Shown here: in pieces, positions 9,788 through 18,764 of the stretch
Layout of the letters: the number at the start of each line of letters is the position of its first letter
Position numbering within the stretch: position 1 is the stretch's first letter
DNA from: JACKAQ01 sp020634975 [NCBI: Calditrichia bacterium]
GTDB taxonomy: Bacteria > Calditrichota > Calditrichia > RBG-13-44-9
DNA length: 64,000 bases
NCBI GenBank assembly: GCA_020634975.1
Contig: JACKAQ010000002.1
Coordinates: forward strand, 558,001 to 622,000
Direction of reading: 5' to 3'
The notes under the pieces: generated by a model
Told to the model about the DNA's origin: nothing
Database searches by the model: none
The model's input: only the letters and a program-made list of their open reading frames with translations
Translations under genes and position numbers: made by a program

Positions 9788-10098
9788 AAATCCTCCTTAC
9801 ATTAAAAGGATGAGTGCAAAAGATAGAGCGATTGTGGCTTCACAATTCGCTTTATCTTTTTCCTTAATTCATTTTATGTGCTTGAACGGCGTGTTTTTGA
9901 GATGTAATTTGATACAGTCTTATATCGAATCCCGGACATTAATTTGTGTCAAATAGATATGCAATAACGTGGTTTAGGGAGGTTTCTCGCGAAATATCGC
10001 CATTCAGTAATTATAGAATGCAAATTGTGAGTGAACAACCTGAACGTCAATTTGTTATTGCAGAAAATGTCTAAAATAAAGGTATAAGGAGATGTGAA
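9788..10098. other. Intergenic region between TPR and HicB-like genes
   Basis: About 310 bases. It holds the TPR-gene terminator (9818-9862) and then an AT-rich stretch that probably carries the promoter of the HicB-like gene. Two TAATTTG segments lie here but are one base short of the TAnnTTTG element seen elsewhere. No HicA toxin frame was found. Confidence 0.55.
9818..9862 (+). terminator. Intrinsic terminator of the TPR gene
   Basis: A long hairpin with arms 9818-9836 and 9841-9860 (AAAGATAGAGCGATTGTG against CACAATTCGCTTTATCTTT, with one bulged base and one G-T pair) around a GCTT tetraloop, running into a T-rich tail. It lies 31 bases after the TPR stop codon. Confidence 0.8.
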
Positions 10099-10323
10099 AT
10101 GGTGAATTACAAACTAACTATCAACATTGAGAAAGATCAGTACGGCTACTTTGCGATCTGCCCGGGACTTAAAAATTGCCACGCACAGGCAGAAACCTTC
10201 GATCATGTGATGACGAATATCAAAGAGGCAATTGAGTTGTGCCTCGAATCGATGACGGACGAAGAAAAAAAAGAATGCTGCGGCAAAGAAATTCCGTCAA
10301 CGCATGTGGAAATCAGCGAATGA
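10099..10323 (+). CDS. Orphan HicB-like small protein
   Basis: A 74-residue protein with the HicB/UPF0150 fold pattern: an N-terminal strand (YKLTINIEKD), the FAICPGLKNCHAQAETFDHVMTNIKEAIELCLE core, and an acidic tail. HicB proteins are antitoxins that usually sit beside a HicA double-stranded-RNA-binding toxin, but no HicA frame is present on either side. It also lacks the C-terminal DNA-binding domain of larger HicB proteins. AAGGAG precedes the ATG. It may be a solitary member with another role, or the remnant of a toxin-antitoxin pair. Confidence 0.75.
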   Translation: MVNYKLTINIEKDQYGYFAICPGLKNCHAQAETFDHVMTNIKEAIELCLESMTDEEKKECCGKEIPSTHVEISE

Positions 10324-10388
10324 TTGCAGCGTGTTTAGCCGGATCAATCCTGAGTTGTCGATGCTATAACTGCAATTAAACCAACAAT

Positions 10389-10422
10389 TTGTCGCCAAAT
10401 CGCATTTGGGGTTTGGCGACAA
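10389..10422. terminator. Inverted repeat between convergent genes, possible bidirectional terminator
   Basis: A perfect 11-bp stem (TTGTCGCCAAA at 10389-10399 and its complement at 10412-10422) around a 12-base loop lies between the ends of the HicB-like gene and the convergent membrane-protein gene. Neither flank has a strong T-run, so termination efficiency is uncertain. Confidence 0.5.
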
Positions 10423-10429
10423 TAATCAA

Positions 10430-10858
10430 TTAAAATTGAGTTTTTGATTCAGCAAACTTGCCGCCCAGCCAACCCATTGGCAAATATGCGACTGCCAAAT
10501 CCAGAACCATAAACCAGACAGGTGAGGGGAGCATGAATGCATTCACAATCCCGCCGAGCATAAAAAATGTGCCGATACCCAACGCAAACCGCATTTTGCG
10601 GCTTGCAGCGAACATTCCTGCAACGGCTGCCCCAACCAATGTGCCCAATGCATGTGCCAAAAATGGCGATAAAAAGTGAATCGGTTCGAACAAATGCATG
10701 GAATTTTTCAGGCTTTCCATATTGGTCACATCAACGCCGGCGGGTGGCGGGATAATTTCCGATAAAACCATAATCAATCCCATGTTCACAATACTACCGA
10801 CGATAAAACCTGCAACTACCGCGAATATATTTTTTGCTGTTGGGCTCATTTGGCTCAC
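10430..10858 (-). CDS. Small integral membrane protein of unknown function
   Basis: A 142-residue protein with four predicted membrane segments (about residues 8-34, 62-84, 88-108 and 112-134), including small-residue helix packing patterns (LAHALGTLVGAAVAGMFAA, AYLPMGWLGGKFA). No catalytic motif is seen and the family is not recognised with certainty; similar four-helix hypothetical proteins occur in Bacteroidota. It lies downstream of nothing on its strand except the efflux operon, whose last gene starts its coding end 104 bases upstream, so it is probably transcribed separately. Confidence 0.75.
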   Translation of the reverse strand: MSQMSPTAKNIFAVVAGFIVGSIVNMGLIMVLSEIIPPPAGVDVTNMESLKNSMHLFEPIHFLSPFLAHALGTLVGAAVAGMFAASRKMRFALGIGTFFMLGGIVNAFMLPSPVWFMVLDLAVAYLPMGWLGGKFAESKTQF

Positions 10859-10962
10859 CTTTATTTAATTTAATTCAACCGGAAATTTAGACGGATCGCC
10901 AAAGGTATAAATTTCTTGCGAAATTGGCAAAAAATTATCGGCGAAATCAGCGAAAACCCTGT

Positions 10963-13900
10963 TCATTCAATTTCCGATACCGGATGTGCACTGGCGGCGA
11001 ACCATTTGTAAATCGCCGGGATGACCAGCAGCGTGAGCACTGTGGCGGTGATCAGCCCGCCGACGACAACTGTTGCCAGCGGTCGCTGCACTTCGCTGCC
11101 GGTGCCGCCGGAAAACAGCAGCGGAATCAGCCCGAGCGCGGTGGTTACTGCGGTCATCAGCACCGGACGGAGCCGAAGCAACGCGCCCTCAACCGATGCC
11201 TCATCGACGGATTTGCCTTCGGCAATCAACTGGTTGAAATAGGTGACCAGCACCATCCCGTTTTCCAGTGCGATACCGAACAGTGCAATAAATCCGATCG
11301 ACGACGGAACAGACAAATTCTGTCCGGTGAGCCATAGCGCCACCACGCCGCCGACCAGCGCCAACGGAATATTCAGCAGAATTAACAGCGTGTTTTTCAT
11401 CGAGTTAAAACTGGAAAACAGCAGCAAAAAAATGATCAAAAGTGTGATGGGAATGACCACCGCCAGTCGCCGGTTGGCTTCCTGCTGCAGCCGGAATTGT
11501 CCGCCCCAGGTCACCGGATATCCCGCCGGCAAATCGATATTTGCCCGGATCGCCGATTGCCCTTCCGCCACAAACGAGCCGATATCTCGATCGTTGACAT
11601 TGCACTGCACGGTGATGAAGCGTTGATTTCGTTCACGGGTAATTTGCCGGGGACCGACCACCGTTTTCACAGTCGCCAGTTGCGATAGCGGCACGTTAAT
11701 CCCGCCGGGACCGGGAACGAGAATGTTCTCGATCGCCCGTTCCGTTTCGCGATAATTTTCCGCGAATCGCACCCGCACATCAAATCGCCGGATGCCCTCG
11801 AAAATCTGCCCGGCGATTTCGCCGCCGACTGCCGCGCGGATCACGGCTTGCACATCTTCCACGTTGATGCCGTATCGCGCAATCGCCTGCCGGTCAATCC
11901 GGATGAGCAGTTGCGGCGTGCCGCTCACCTGATCCACCTGCACATCCGCTGCCCCGCGAATGTCTGAAATCACCGCGGCAATTTCATCCGCTTTCGTTTT
12001 GAGAATTTCCAGATCATCGCCGAACAATTTGATGGCCAGTTCCGCACGCACGCCTTCGAGCAGTTCGTCCACGGTCATCTGGATCGGTTGGGTGAAATTT
12101 GACAGCACGCCGGGAATTTCCCCAATTTCATCGCGAATCACACGTTCCAGTTCCAACTGGTTGCCTGCGGTTCGCCACTCGTTTTCGGGTTTGAGGAGGA
12201 TGAACATCTCGGCGCTGTTGATCGGGTCGGTGTGCGCGCCGACTTCTCCGCGCCCGATGCGCGTTACCACGCCGTCAATTTCAGGAATGCCCATCAACCG
12301 ACGCTCGACAATTTGGGTGATGCGCGTGCTTTCCGTCAGCGAAATTGACGGCGCCATGGTCAGTCTCAGAACGATTGTGCCTTCCTGCAGCGTCGGCGTA
12401 AATTCCGATCCGAGTCGCGGAAAAATGAGCAGTCCGATGAGCACCAAAATCCCTGCCAGCCCCACCGCAACGCTGCGCTTTTTCACAAAAAATGTCACCA
12501 CCGGACGATATGCGCGGGTTAATATTCGCAGGAATGCGTTTTCGCTATGCGACGCTACCGCGCCATTTGCCGGTCGCCGCATTAGCAGATTGGCCAGCAC
12601 CGGCGCGAGCATCACCGCGAAAAGCAGTGATCCGAGCATAGCCAACGCCACCGCAAACGCCAATGGCGAAAACGTTTTGCCCTCCACGCCATGCAGCGTA
12701 AACAGCGGCAAAAACACCACCACAATGATGGAAATCGCAAAAATAATTGGGCGCAACACCGCTTTGCAGGCGCGGGCGATCACCTGCAGCCGCGATTCGT
12801 CCGGCGGTGCTTCCCGCAACATCCGGTCGATATTTTCGACCATCACGATAGTGCCGTCAACCATCATTCCGATGGCAATTGCCAGCCCGCCAAATGACAT
12901 CAGATTGGCGGAAATATTGAAATATCGCATGCCAATCATCGCAAATAAAATAGAAAACGGGATTGAAATCGCTACTACCAGACTCGGGCGGATCGATCCC
13001 ATGAACGCGAACAATACCAACACAACCAGCACAATACCAATGTATAGCGCGTCGGTTACGGTTTGGATGCAGGCTTCAACCAGCGTTTTCTGTTCGTAAT
13101 ACGGCACGATGCGCACACCTTCGGGGAGGATGTTGTTGATCTCCGCCATCTTCGCTTCCACCGCGCCGATCACGGTGGACGAATTTGTGCCGTACAGCTT
13201 CACGACCATCCCGGAAACGACTTCTTCCGCGCCGTTGCGGGTTTGCACGCCGCGCCGGATCGCCCCGCCGATGGTCACATCCGCAAGCTGGCGCAGATAC
13301 ACCGGCGTGCCGTCCACCGCCTTGATGACGATGCTTTCCAGATCGTCGATATTCGAGGCTAGCCCGACCGATCGCACCACAAATTCTTCGGAATTTTTCT
13401 CGATGAACTGCGCGCCGACGTTCAGGTTGTTCGCGTGAATTTTATCCACAATTTCGGTGATGGTGACGCCGTATCGCAGCAGCGATTTCGGATCGACATC
13501 GACGTGATACTGCTTTTCCCACCCGCCGATGCCCAGCACCTCGGTAACGCCGGGAACGGTTTGCAACTGGAATTTAACCAGCCAATCCTGAATTGTGCGC
13601 ATTTCTTCCAGCGAATATTTGCCGGATTCGTCTTCCAAATAGTAAAACAGCACCAGCCCCATTCCGGTGGAAATCGGTCCCATTTGCGGATCGCCGAAAC
13701 CCTCCGGAATTTGCTCGCGCGCTTCCTGCAGCCGTTCGTTGACGAGCTGGCGTGCAAAATAAATATCAGTGCCGTCCTCGAAATAAATGTTCACCACCGA
13801 CAGCCCGAAATTGGAAACCGAGCGGATATTTTGCAAATTCGGGATGCCGTTCATGGCGACTTCCACGGGATAAGTTACATATTTTTCAACCTCTTCCGGT

Positions 13901-14067
13901 GCCAATCCTTCGGTAACCGTGAACACCTGCACCAGCGCCGGCGAAACATCCGGGAACGCGTCAATCGGCAATTTCATGTAACTGTAATAACCGGCGACAA
14001 TTACGACAACGCCCAAAACGAGCATCATCAGCCGGTTTTTCAGAACAAAATCTATACTATTTTGCAT
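10963..14067 (-). CDS. Heavy-metal RND efflux pump, CusA/CzcA family
   Basis: At 1034 residues this is the full length of an HME-RND inner-membrane transporter. The first transmembrane helix (about 10-28), the PDVSPALVQVFT segment, the large periplasmic porter loops, and the second half beginning near residue 525 are all present. In the fourth helix the proton-relay acids D404 and E411 are kept (MMVDGTIVMVEN), while the position six before D404 is A398. CzcA (zinc, cobalt, cadmium) has an aspartate there and CusA (copper, silver) has alanine, so the sequence favours a CusA-like, monovalent-metal pump. GGGGGTG precedes the ATG. It is the last gene of the outer-membrane factor, adaptor, pump operon and would export metal from periplasm or cytosol to the exterior. 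Confidence 0.92.
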   Translation of the reverse strand: MQNSIDFVLKNRLMMLVLGVVVIVAGYYSYMKLPIDAFPDVSPALVQVFTVTEGLAPEEVEKYVTYPVEVAMNGIPNLQNIRSVSNFGLSVVNIYFEDGTDIYFARQLVNERLQEAREQIPEGFGDPQMGPISTGMGLVLFYYLEDESGKYSLEEMRTIQDWLVKFQLQTVPGVTEVLGIGGWEKQYHVDVDPKSLLRYGVTITEIVDKIHANNLNVGAQFIEKNSEEFVVRSVGLASNIDDLESIVIKAVDGTPVYLRQLADVTIGGAIRRGVQTRNGAEEVVSGMVVKLYGTNSSTVIGAVEAKMAEINNILPEGVRIVPYYEQKTLVEACIQTVTDALYIGIVLVVLVLFAFMGSIRPSLVVAISIPFSILFAMIGMRYFNISANLMSFGGLAIAIGMMVDGTIVMVENIDRMLREAPPDESRLQVIARACKAVLRPIIFAISIIVVVFLPLFTLHGVEGKTFSPLAFAVALAMLGSLLFAVMLAPVLANLLMRRPANGAVASHSENAFLRILTRAYRPVVTFFVKKRSVAVGLAGILVLIGLLIFPRLGSEFTPTLQEGTIVLRLTMAPSISLTESTRITQIVERRLMGIPEIDGVVTRIGRGEVGAHTDPINSAEMFILLKPENEWRTAGNQLELERVIRDEIGEIPGVLSNFTQPIQMTVDELLEGVRAELAIKLFGDDLEILKTKADEIAAVISDIRGAADVQVDQVSGTPQLLIRIDRQAIARYGINVEDVQAVIRAAVGGEIAGQIFEGIRRFDVRVRFAENYRETERAIENILVPGPGGINVPLSQLATVKTVVGPRQITRERNQRFITVQCNVNDRDIGSFVAEGQSAIRANIDLPAGYPVTWGGQFRLQQEANRRLAVVIPITLLIIFLLLFSSFNSMKNTLLILLNIPLALVGGVVALWLTGQNLSVPSSIGFIALFGIALENGMVLVTYFNQLIAEGKSVDEASVEGALLRLRPVLMTAVTTALGLIPLLFSGGTGSEVQRPLATVVVGGLITATVLTLLVIPAIYKWFAASAHPVSEIE

Positions 14068-14082
14068 ATCTTTTTCACCCCC

Positions 14083-15051
14083 TTAATGTGCGTGACCGTC
14101 GCCGAACGCGCCCTTTTCGAGTTCTGCTTTCAGCGTGAAACCGTTTTTTGCCACGTAAATTTCGCCGGGTTGCAATCCGGCGCGAATTTCCACGGCAACG
14201 TGATTTTCACGCCCGATGCTCACCGGTTGCGGTCTGAATCCGTCCGGCGTTTTCACAAAAACCACGGTGCGATTTTCAAATCGCTCCAGCGCGGATTTCG
14301 GCACGGCAACCGGCACTTCAATCGCAGCGGTGACGACTTCGGCGTTCACAAACAAGCCCGGTCGCCAGTGTCCGTTCGGGTTTGCGACAATCACCCGGGC
14401 GGTGGCGGTGCGTTTCGCTTCGCTCATCGTCGGACTGATATACGATACTTTTCCGGTGAACGGCGGCATCGATTCCCCGGCAGAAATCGTCGCCCGCTGC
14501 CCGACCTGCACGTGCTCCAAATCTTTTTGAAACACAGCGAGATCCGCCCACACATAGCTGAGATCAGCGATGATGATATCGTGGCTGTTGTCGTTGACAG
14601 CTTCGCCTTTGGTGAGGTGCATCTCGATGATGGTGCCGTCGATCAGCGAGGTGATTTCGTACGGCGCGAGGCTTTCGTTGCTTTCGATGATTGCCAGCAC
14701 ATCGCCGGCGCTCACGCGATCACCGATTTTTTTGTGCACTTTTTTGACAATCCCGGGAAATCGCGGGATGATGTGCGCCAGCCGGTCGGGATCGATGACA
14801 ATTTCGCCGGTCAAGTCGCGGTGTTGCTGGACCGTTCCGGCGCTTGCAGTATCGATTTCGATGCCGAATTCCGCCAGTTCCGCATCCGATAATTGCAACA
14901 TCTCGCTGTGAGAATCGTGTTCCGCATGCGCCGATGCAGACGCTTGTTCCGGTGCTTCCGGCTGGCTTTGCGAACACGCCAACAGCAGCCAAAACGCTGC
15001 TAGCGCAATCATTCCGGTCAAGGTATTTTTTGATGATTTATGGGATGTCAT
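14083..15051 (-). CDS. RND periplasmic adaptor lipoprotein, CusB/CzcB-like
   Basis: The start at 15051 gives a 322-residue protein with a classic lipoprotein signal (MTSHKSS, hydrophobic core, LLLAC) and AGGAT before the ATG; an upstream extension to 15144 is possible but would bury the signal. The membrane-fusion-protein core follows: a barrel-sandwich hybrid (GIVKKVHKKIGDRVSAGDVLAIIES, LIDGTIIEMHLTKGEAV), then beta-barrel and membrane-proximal domains. The mature N-terminus (HAEHDSHSEM) and C-terminus (DGHAH) are histidine-rich and may bind metal. It connects the pump 15 bases downstream to the outer-membrane factor encoded just upstream. Confidence 0.9.
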   Translation of the reverse strand: MTSHKSSKNTLTGMIALAAFWLLLACSQSQPEAPEQASASAHAEHDSHSEMLQLSDAELAEFGIEIDTASAGTVQQHRDLTGEIVIDPDRLAHIIPRFPGIVKKVHKKIGDRVSAGDVLAIIESNESLAPYEITSLIDGTIIEMHLTKGEAVNDNSHDIIIADLSYVWADLAVFQKDLEHVQVGQRATISAGESMPPFTGKVSYISPTMSEAKRTATARVIVANPNGHWRPGLFVNAEVVTAAIEVPVAVPKSALERFENRTVVFVKTPDGFRPQPVSIGRENHVAVEIRAGLQPGEIYVAKNGFTLKAELEKGAFGDGHAH

Positions 15052-15140
15052 TTTGTTTATCCTGTTTTTTACTGTCATATTTTTAAACTCGTTAACTCTG
15101 CGCTTTCCGCGCCCGCTGCGGTTAATTCTACCTAAAAATA

Positions 15141-16472
15141 TCAATGAATTTTCCGGGCGATTAATCGTTCAATGCGAACGGCTGTTTCGTGCAACTCGCG
15201 CAATGCATGCAAATAGCGATCGCGCGATTCAAACAGCGTGCGCTGGGCGTCCAGCACATCCAGAAAATCGAATCGACCCTGCAAATAACCGTCGCGAATA
15301 CTGGCATATGCCTTTTCCGCCTGCGGAATTATTTGCTCCCGGAGCGCCGATATCTCGCTGCGTGTTGCACCAAAAGCGTTGTATGCCTCCGAAAGTTCGG
15401 TAGCAAGTGCCAGTTTTGCCGCTTCGAATTCCTTTTCAGATTTCGCCAAATTCAGCCGGGCAGCTTCGCGATTGCCCTGATTGCGATCGGCAATCGGCAG
15501 TGGCAGGGATAATCCCACCACAAATGCAATATCGCCGCTTTCATTCATGTGACGAACGCCGCCGCTCACGGTCGGATCGGGAATCACTTTTGCATCCGCA
15601 ACCGCGATTTCGGCTTTGCGATGGGCCATTTCCGCAGCAAAACGCCGCAAATCCGGGTTGTTCGAAAGCTGATTCTGCAACGTATCTTCCGGCGGGAGCG
15701 TAAATTCAATGTCAATATTTCCGGTGACCCGGGAAAGATGCGCATCGCGGCTGCCCCAGGTTGCCGCAAGCCGTTTGCGGGCAGATTCACGCAGTTGCTC
15801 CGCTTTTTTCAGCGCGATGGCATTTTGTGCCAGCACAATTTCCGCGCGTGAAGCTTCCGCCGGCGATACCTTTCCGGCGGCAACCCGCTGACGGGTGGTT
15901 TCCAGCAGGCTTTCAGAAAGCTTCAGCAATTCGGTTTTCGCGTCAATATCCGCCTGCGTAATCAGCAATCGGTTGAATGCGTTATGCACTTCTGCATACA
16001 AATCCAGCCGTATGCGTTCCGCATCCCATGCTGCCAAATCGCTTTCGAAAGCGGTGACGTCCATCTGTTTGCGGCGTTTGTCGCTCAACAAAATCTGTTG
16101 ACTTAACGCAATGGTTGTTTCGATGCCATCTGTGCCGCGCAAGCTGCCGGAACCGCCAAAATTTTCAAATTCAAGATCGATTTCAGGGTTCGGGCGATTC
16201 GCCATTTGAATAGTTCGCGCTTCCGCCGAATGTATTTCGATGATCGCCGCGGCTAATCCCGGATTGTTTTGGAGAGCCAACGCCAATGCATCTGCAAAAG
16301 TAATTTGGCCGTATGGCTGAACCGGTTGGCGACTCTCCGAAACAGCGCTGTTGTGTTCGGTTAACTGGAAATTTATCGATGATTCCGGTCGGAGGGCTGC
16401 TGCCCGGTTTACGCTGCAACCGCAGAGCAACAGCAACAGGCATCCAACCCAAATTATTGGATTTCGGAACAT
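15141..16472 (-). CDS. TolC-family outer-membrane efflux lipoprotein, CusC/CzcC-like
   Basis: A 443-residue outer-membrane factor. The N-terminus is a lipoprotein signal (LLLLLCGC, acylated cysteine at residue 19). Two long helical OEP repeats follow, with TolC-type features such as FADALALALQNNPGLAAA, ALSQQILLSDKRRKQ and the closing YLQGRFDFLDVLDAQRTLFESRDRYLHAL. GGGG lies five bases before the ATG. It forms the outer-membrane exit duct of the metal pump in the same operon and is transcribed first of the three. Confidence 0.9.
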   Translation of the reverse strand: MFRNPIIWVGCLLLLLCGCSVNRAAALRPESSINFQLTEHNSAVSESRQPVQPYGQITFADALALALQNNPGLAAAIIEIHSAEARTIQMANRPNPEIDLEFENFGGSGSLRGTDGIETTIALSQQILLSDKRRKQMDVTAFESDLAAWDAERIRLDLYAEVHNAFNRLLITQADIDAKTELLKLSESLLETTRQRVAAGKVSPAEASRAEIVLAQNAIALKKAEQLRESARKRLAATWGSRDAHLSRVTGNIDIEFTLPPEDTLQNQLSNNPDLRRFAAEMAHRKAEIAVADAKVIPDPTVSGGVRHMNESGDIAFVVGLSLPLPIADRNQGNREAARLNLAKSEKEFEAAKLALATELSEAYNAFGATRSEISALREQIIPQAEKAYASIRDGYLQGRFDFLDVLDAQRTLFESRDRYLHALRELHETAVRIERLIARKIH

Positions 16473-16572
16473 AAATACCCCACTGTAAAAGTGCGTATGT
16501 ACGTATTTTTCCGGTTTACGGTATTCATCCGTAACTGGATTTTTTATGATTGATTGGAGAAAAAGGGTGGGT

Positions 16573-17031
16573 TCAAATCAAAAGAACAGTGCTTTTAAGC
16601 GACTCTATTACGTTGGTTGAAATGATTACTGCGCCAATTGTGACTTTCTGAATTGGTTCGTCTGCAGAAAATTTTAGCGGTAAATGAATGGCGGCAGAAA
16701 ATTCAGGTGTCTGAAGATCGAGATCGTTTTTGGAGATGCGGCTTTGTTCGTCCCGGCAATCGGAATTCAGCGACACATCGCGGCATTCACCGCAATGGCT
16801 GGCTTCCGAATTGCAGTGCAGCACCAACGATTCGCTAAATACTGCCGAATCAATTTGCCCGGATTCTTCGCATGAATTGCTGTCGCTGCTGCGCTCCACT
16901 GCCACATGGCCATCGTTGCCAATGCACAGCACAAATCCGGTCAACGCGCCGTGCAGCACCAAAAAGTGCAAAACGAATACGGTTGAAAAGATAAAACTGA
17001 GTCGTTTTTTATGGTGATAGAATGTTTTCAT
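16573..17031 (-). CDS. Small cysteine/histidine-rich exported protein at head of efflux operon
   Basis: A 152-residue protein with an N-terminal basic segment and one hydrophobic helix (about 10-36). The remainder is exported and rich in Cys and His: LCIGNDGHVAVE, then a HCNSEASHCGECRDVSL segment. Small proteins with an LCIGxDGH start and an HCGxCxD motif occur just before CusC/CzcC-type genes in other didermic bacteria, so a metal-binding or metal-sensing envelope role is inferred from context. No characterised homologue is recognised. It precedes the outer-membrane factor gene by 100 bases and probably shares its transcript. Confidence 0.7.
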   Translation of the reverse strand: MKTFYHHKKRLSFIFSTVFVLHFLVLHGALTGFVLCIGNDGHVAVERSSDSNSCEESGQIDSAVFSESLVLHCNSEASHCGECRDVSLNSDCRDEQSRISKNDLDLQTPEFSAAIHLPLKFSADEPIQKVTIGAVIISTNVIESLKSTVLLI

Positions 17032-17133
17032 TTTTCGGTTTTACCGTGCAACAATTTTTTGATTAACATGCAGCGATAATCTGAACAATATCCGCTGCGA
17101 AATCAAGTCACGATTCATAAAATAATTTGCCAA

Positions 17134-18708
17134 TTAGTGTTGATCCACCGGATCAGCATATTTTTTTTGCAACGCAGTCAGCTCGTTGCCCAACTGTTCG
17201 CGAATCGAAACGGAATTGGGATCATCGAAAATATTGTGCATTTCATTTGGATCGGATTGCAGATCGAACAATTCCCAGGTATCCGGTGCATCGTAAAAAT
17301 GGATCAATTTGTAGCGATCCGTACGAATGCCGTAGTGTTTCCGGACATCGTGCCAGCCGTGCGGATATTCGTAATAATGGTAATAAATAGCCGTTCGCCA
17401 ATCCGCAACGGGCTTCCCGGAAAACAGCGGTTTCAGCGATTGACCTTGCATATCATCAGGGATGTCGGTGTTTGCCAGATCCAGAAATGTCGGCGCGAAA
17501 TCGAGGTTTTGCACCAAATCCGTGTTCACGCTGCCCGGCGCAATTTCCCGGGGAAAACGGATCAGCAGCGGCATCGACAGCGACGGTTCATACATGAACC
17601 GTTTGTCGTACCAGCCGTGTTCACCGAGATAAAATCCCTGATCGGATGTGTAAACCACGATTGTATTTTTTGCCAAATCGTGCGCATCGAGATAATCCAG
17701 CAACTTGCCAACGCCGTCATCAACGGACAAAACGCAGCGCAGGTAATCCTTCATATATCGCTGATATTTCCATTTCAGCAACGCTTCGCCGCTCAAATTG
17801 GCGTCGCGGAACGCGGCATTTACGGAATCGTAATGAGCATCCCATGCGGCTTTTTGATCGGGCGTAAATAATTCGTAAGTGCTTTTCCAAATTTCCACAA
17901 TGTTTTCTGCAAATTTTGTATTTCCGCCGGAGCCGGTTTCGGTTTCGTAATCGCCCGGATGCAATTTCATGTCGTAAGACAGATACATATCAGAAATGCG
18001 CATGTCCGCTTCGGCGGCTGCGGATCGCCCGGCGTAATCGTCGAACAGTGTTTCGGGATACGGTAAATCCTGATTAAATTTTTCGAGATATTTGGTGTCC
18101 GGCATCCAGTTGCGATGCGGCGCTTTGTGGTGTACCAACATGCAGAAGGGTTTGTCCGGATCGCGATTGTCCAGCGCGGCGATAGCCTTTTCGGTGATTA
18201 TGTCCGTTGTGTATCCGGTTAGCTCTTTTCGTTCACCATTTTCGATGAAAATCGGGTTGTAATATCTGCCCTGACCAACCAGCACTTCCCAATTATCGAA
18301 ACCGGTTGGCGCAGATTTCAGGTGCCATTTGCCGATCATCGCGGTGTAATATCCGGCGTTTTGGAGCAGTTTCGGGAAGGTGGTCTGGGTGCTGTCGAAC
18401 CGGTCGCGGTTATCGCGTAACCCATTCAAATGACTGAATTTACCGGTGAGTAAAACTGCCCGGCTCGGTCCGCAGATCGAGTTGGTGACGAAGCTGTTTT
18501 CGAAGCGCATGCCCTCATCTGCCAGCCGGTCGATATTCGGCGTTTGGATGAGGTTGCTACCATACGCGCTGATCGCATTTTCCGCGTGATCGTCGCTCAT
18601 GATGAATAAAATATTCGGGCGTTTTTCCGGTTGATTGGCGCCAATTTGCCCAATCGACAGTGACATAAAAATCGTAATCAGTGTTGCTAAAAGTTGATGA
18701 TTTCTCAT
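17134..18708 (-). CDS. Exported type I sulfatase
   Basis: Starting at 18708 (AGG five bases upstream, followed by a signal peptide) the protein has 524 residues. The alkaline-phosphatase-superfamily fold is clear: NILFIMSDDHAENA with metal-binding D39 and D40, then CGPSRAVLLTGK, in which C79 is the cysteine converted to formylglycine (C-x-P-S-R). Further S1-sulfatase features include GKWHL and the metal site TSDQGFYLGEHGWYDKRFMYE. It should hydrolyse sulfate esters of glycans or similar compounds in the periplasm or outside. No formylglycine-generating enzyme lies in the window. It follows the TPR-CHAT gene by 56 bases and is probably co-transcribed with it. Confidence 0.9.
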   Translation of the reverse strand: MRNHQLLATLITIFMSLSIGQIGANQPEKRPNILFIMSDDHAENAISAYGSNLIQTPNIDRLADEGMRFENSFVTNSICGPSRAVLLTGKFSHLNGLRDNRDRFDSTQTTFPKLLQNAGYYTAMIGKWHLKSAPTGFDNWEVLVGQGRYYNPIFIENGERKELTGYTTDIITEKAIAALDNRDPDKPFCMLVHHKAPHRNWMPDTKYLEKFNQDLPYPETLFDDYAGRSAAAEADMRISDMYLSYDMKLHPGDYETETGSGGNTKFAENIVEIWKSTYELFTPDQKAAWDAHYDSVNAAFRDANLSGEALLKWKYQRYMKDYLRCVLSVDDGVGKLLDYLDAHDLAKNTIVVYTSDQGFYLGEHGWYDKRFMYEPSLSMPLLIRFPREIAPGSVNTDLVQNLDFAPTFLDLANTDIPDDMQGQSLKPLFSGKPVADWRTAIYYHYYEYPHGWHDVRKHYGIRTDRYKLIHFYDAPDTWELFDLQSDPNEMHNIFDDPNSVSIREQLGNELTALQKKYADPVDQH

Positions 18709-18764
18709 GATACCTGCGTTTTTTTGGTGAAAGTTTTCTGCAAGTGAGAGCCAAAAATAGCCCA

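Noticed and set aside
9735-9956. A 73-residue plus-strand frame after the TPR gene
   Set aside because: It contains the terminator hairpin, overlaps the TPR gene end and lacks a ribosome site; no HicA resemblance either.
11960-14892. Long plus-strand frames (379 and 485 residues) opposite the efflux operon
   Set aside because: They lie wholly antisense to the conserved pump and adaptor genes, and have no domain pattern; they come from codon bias on the other strand.
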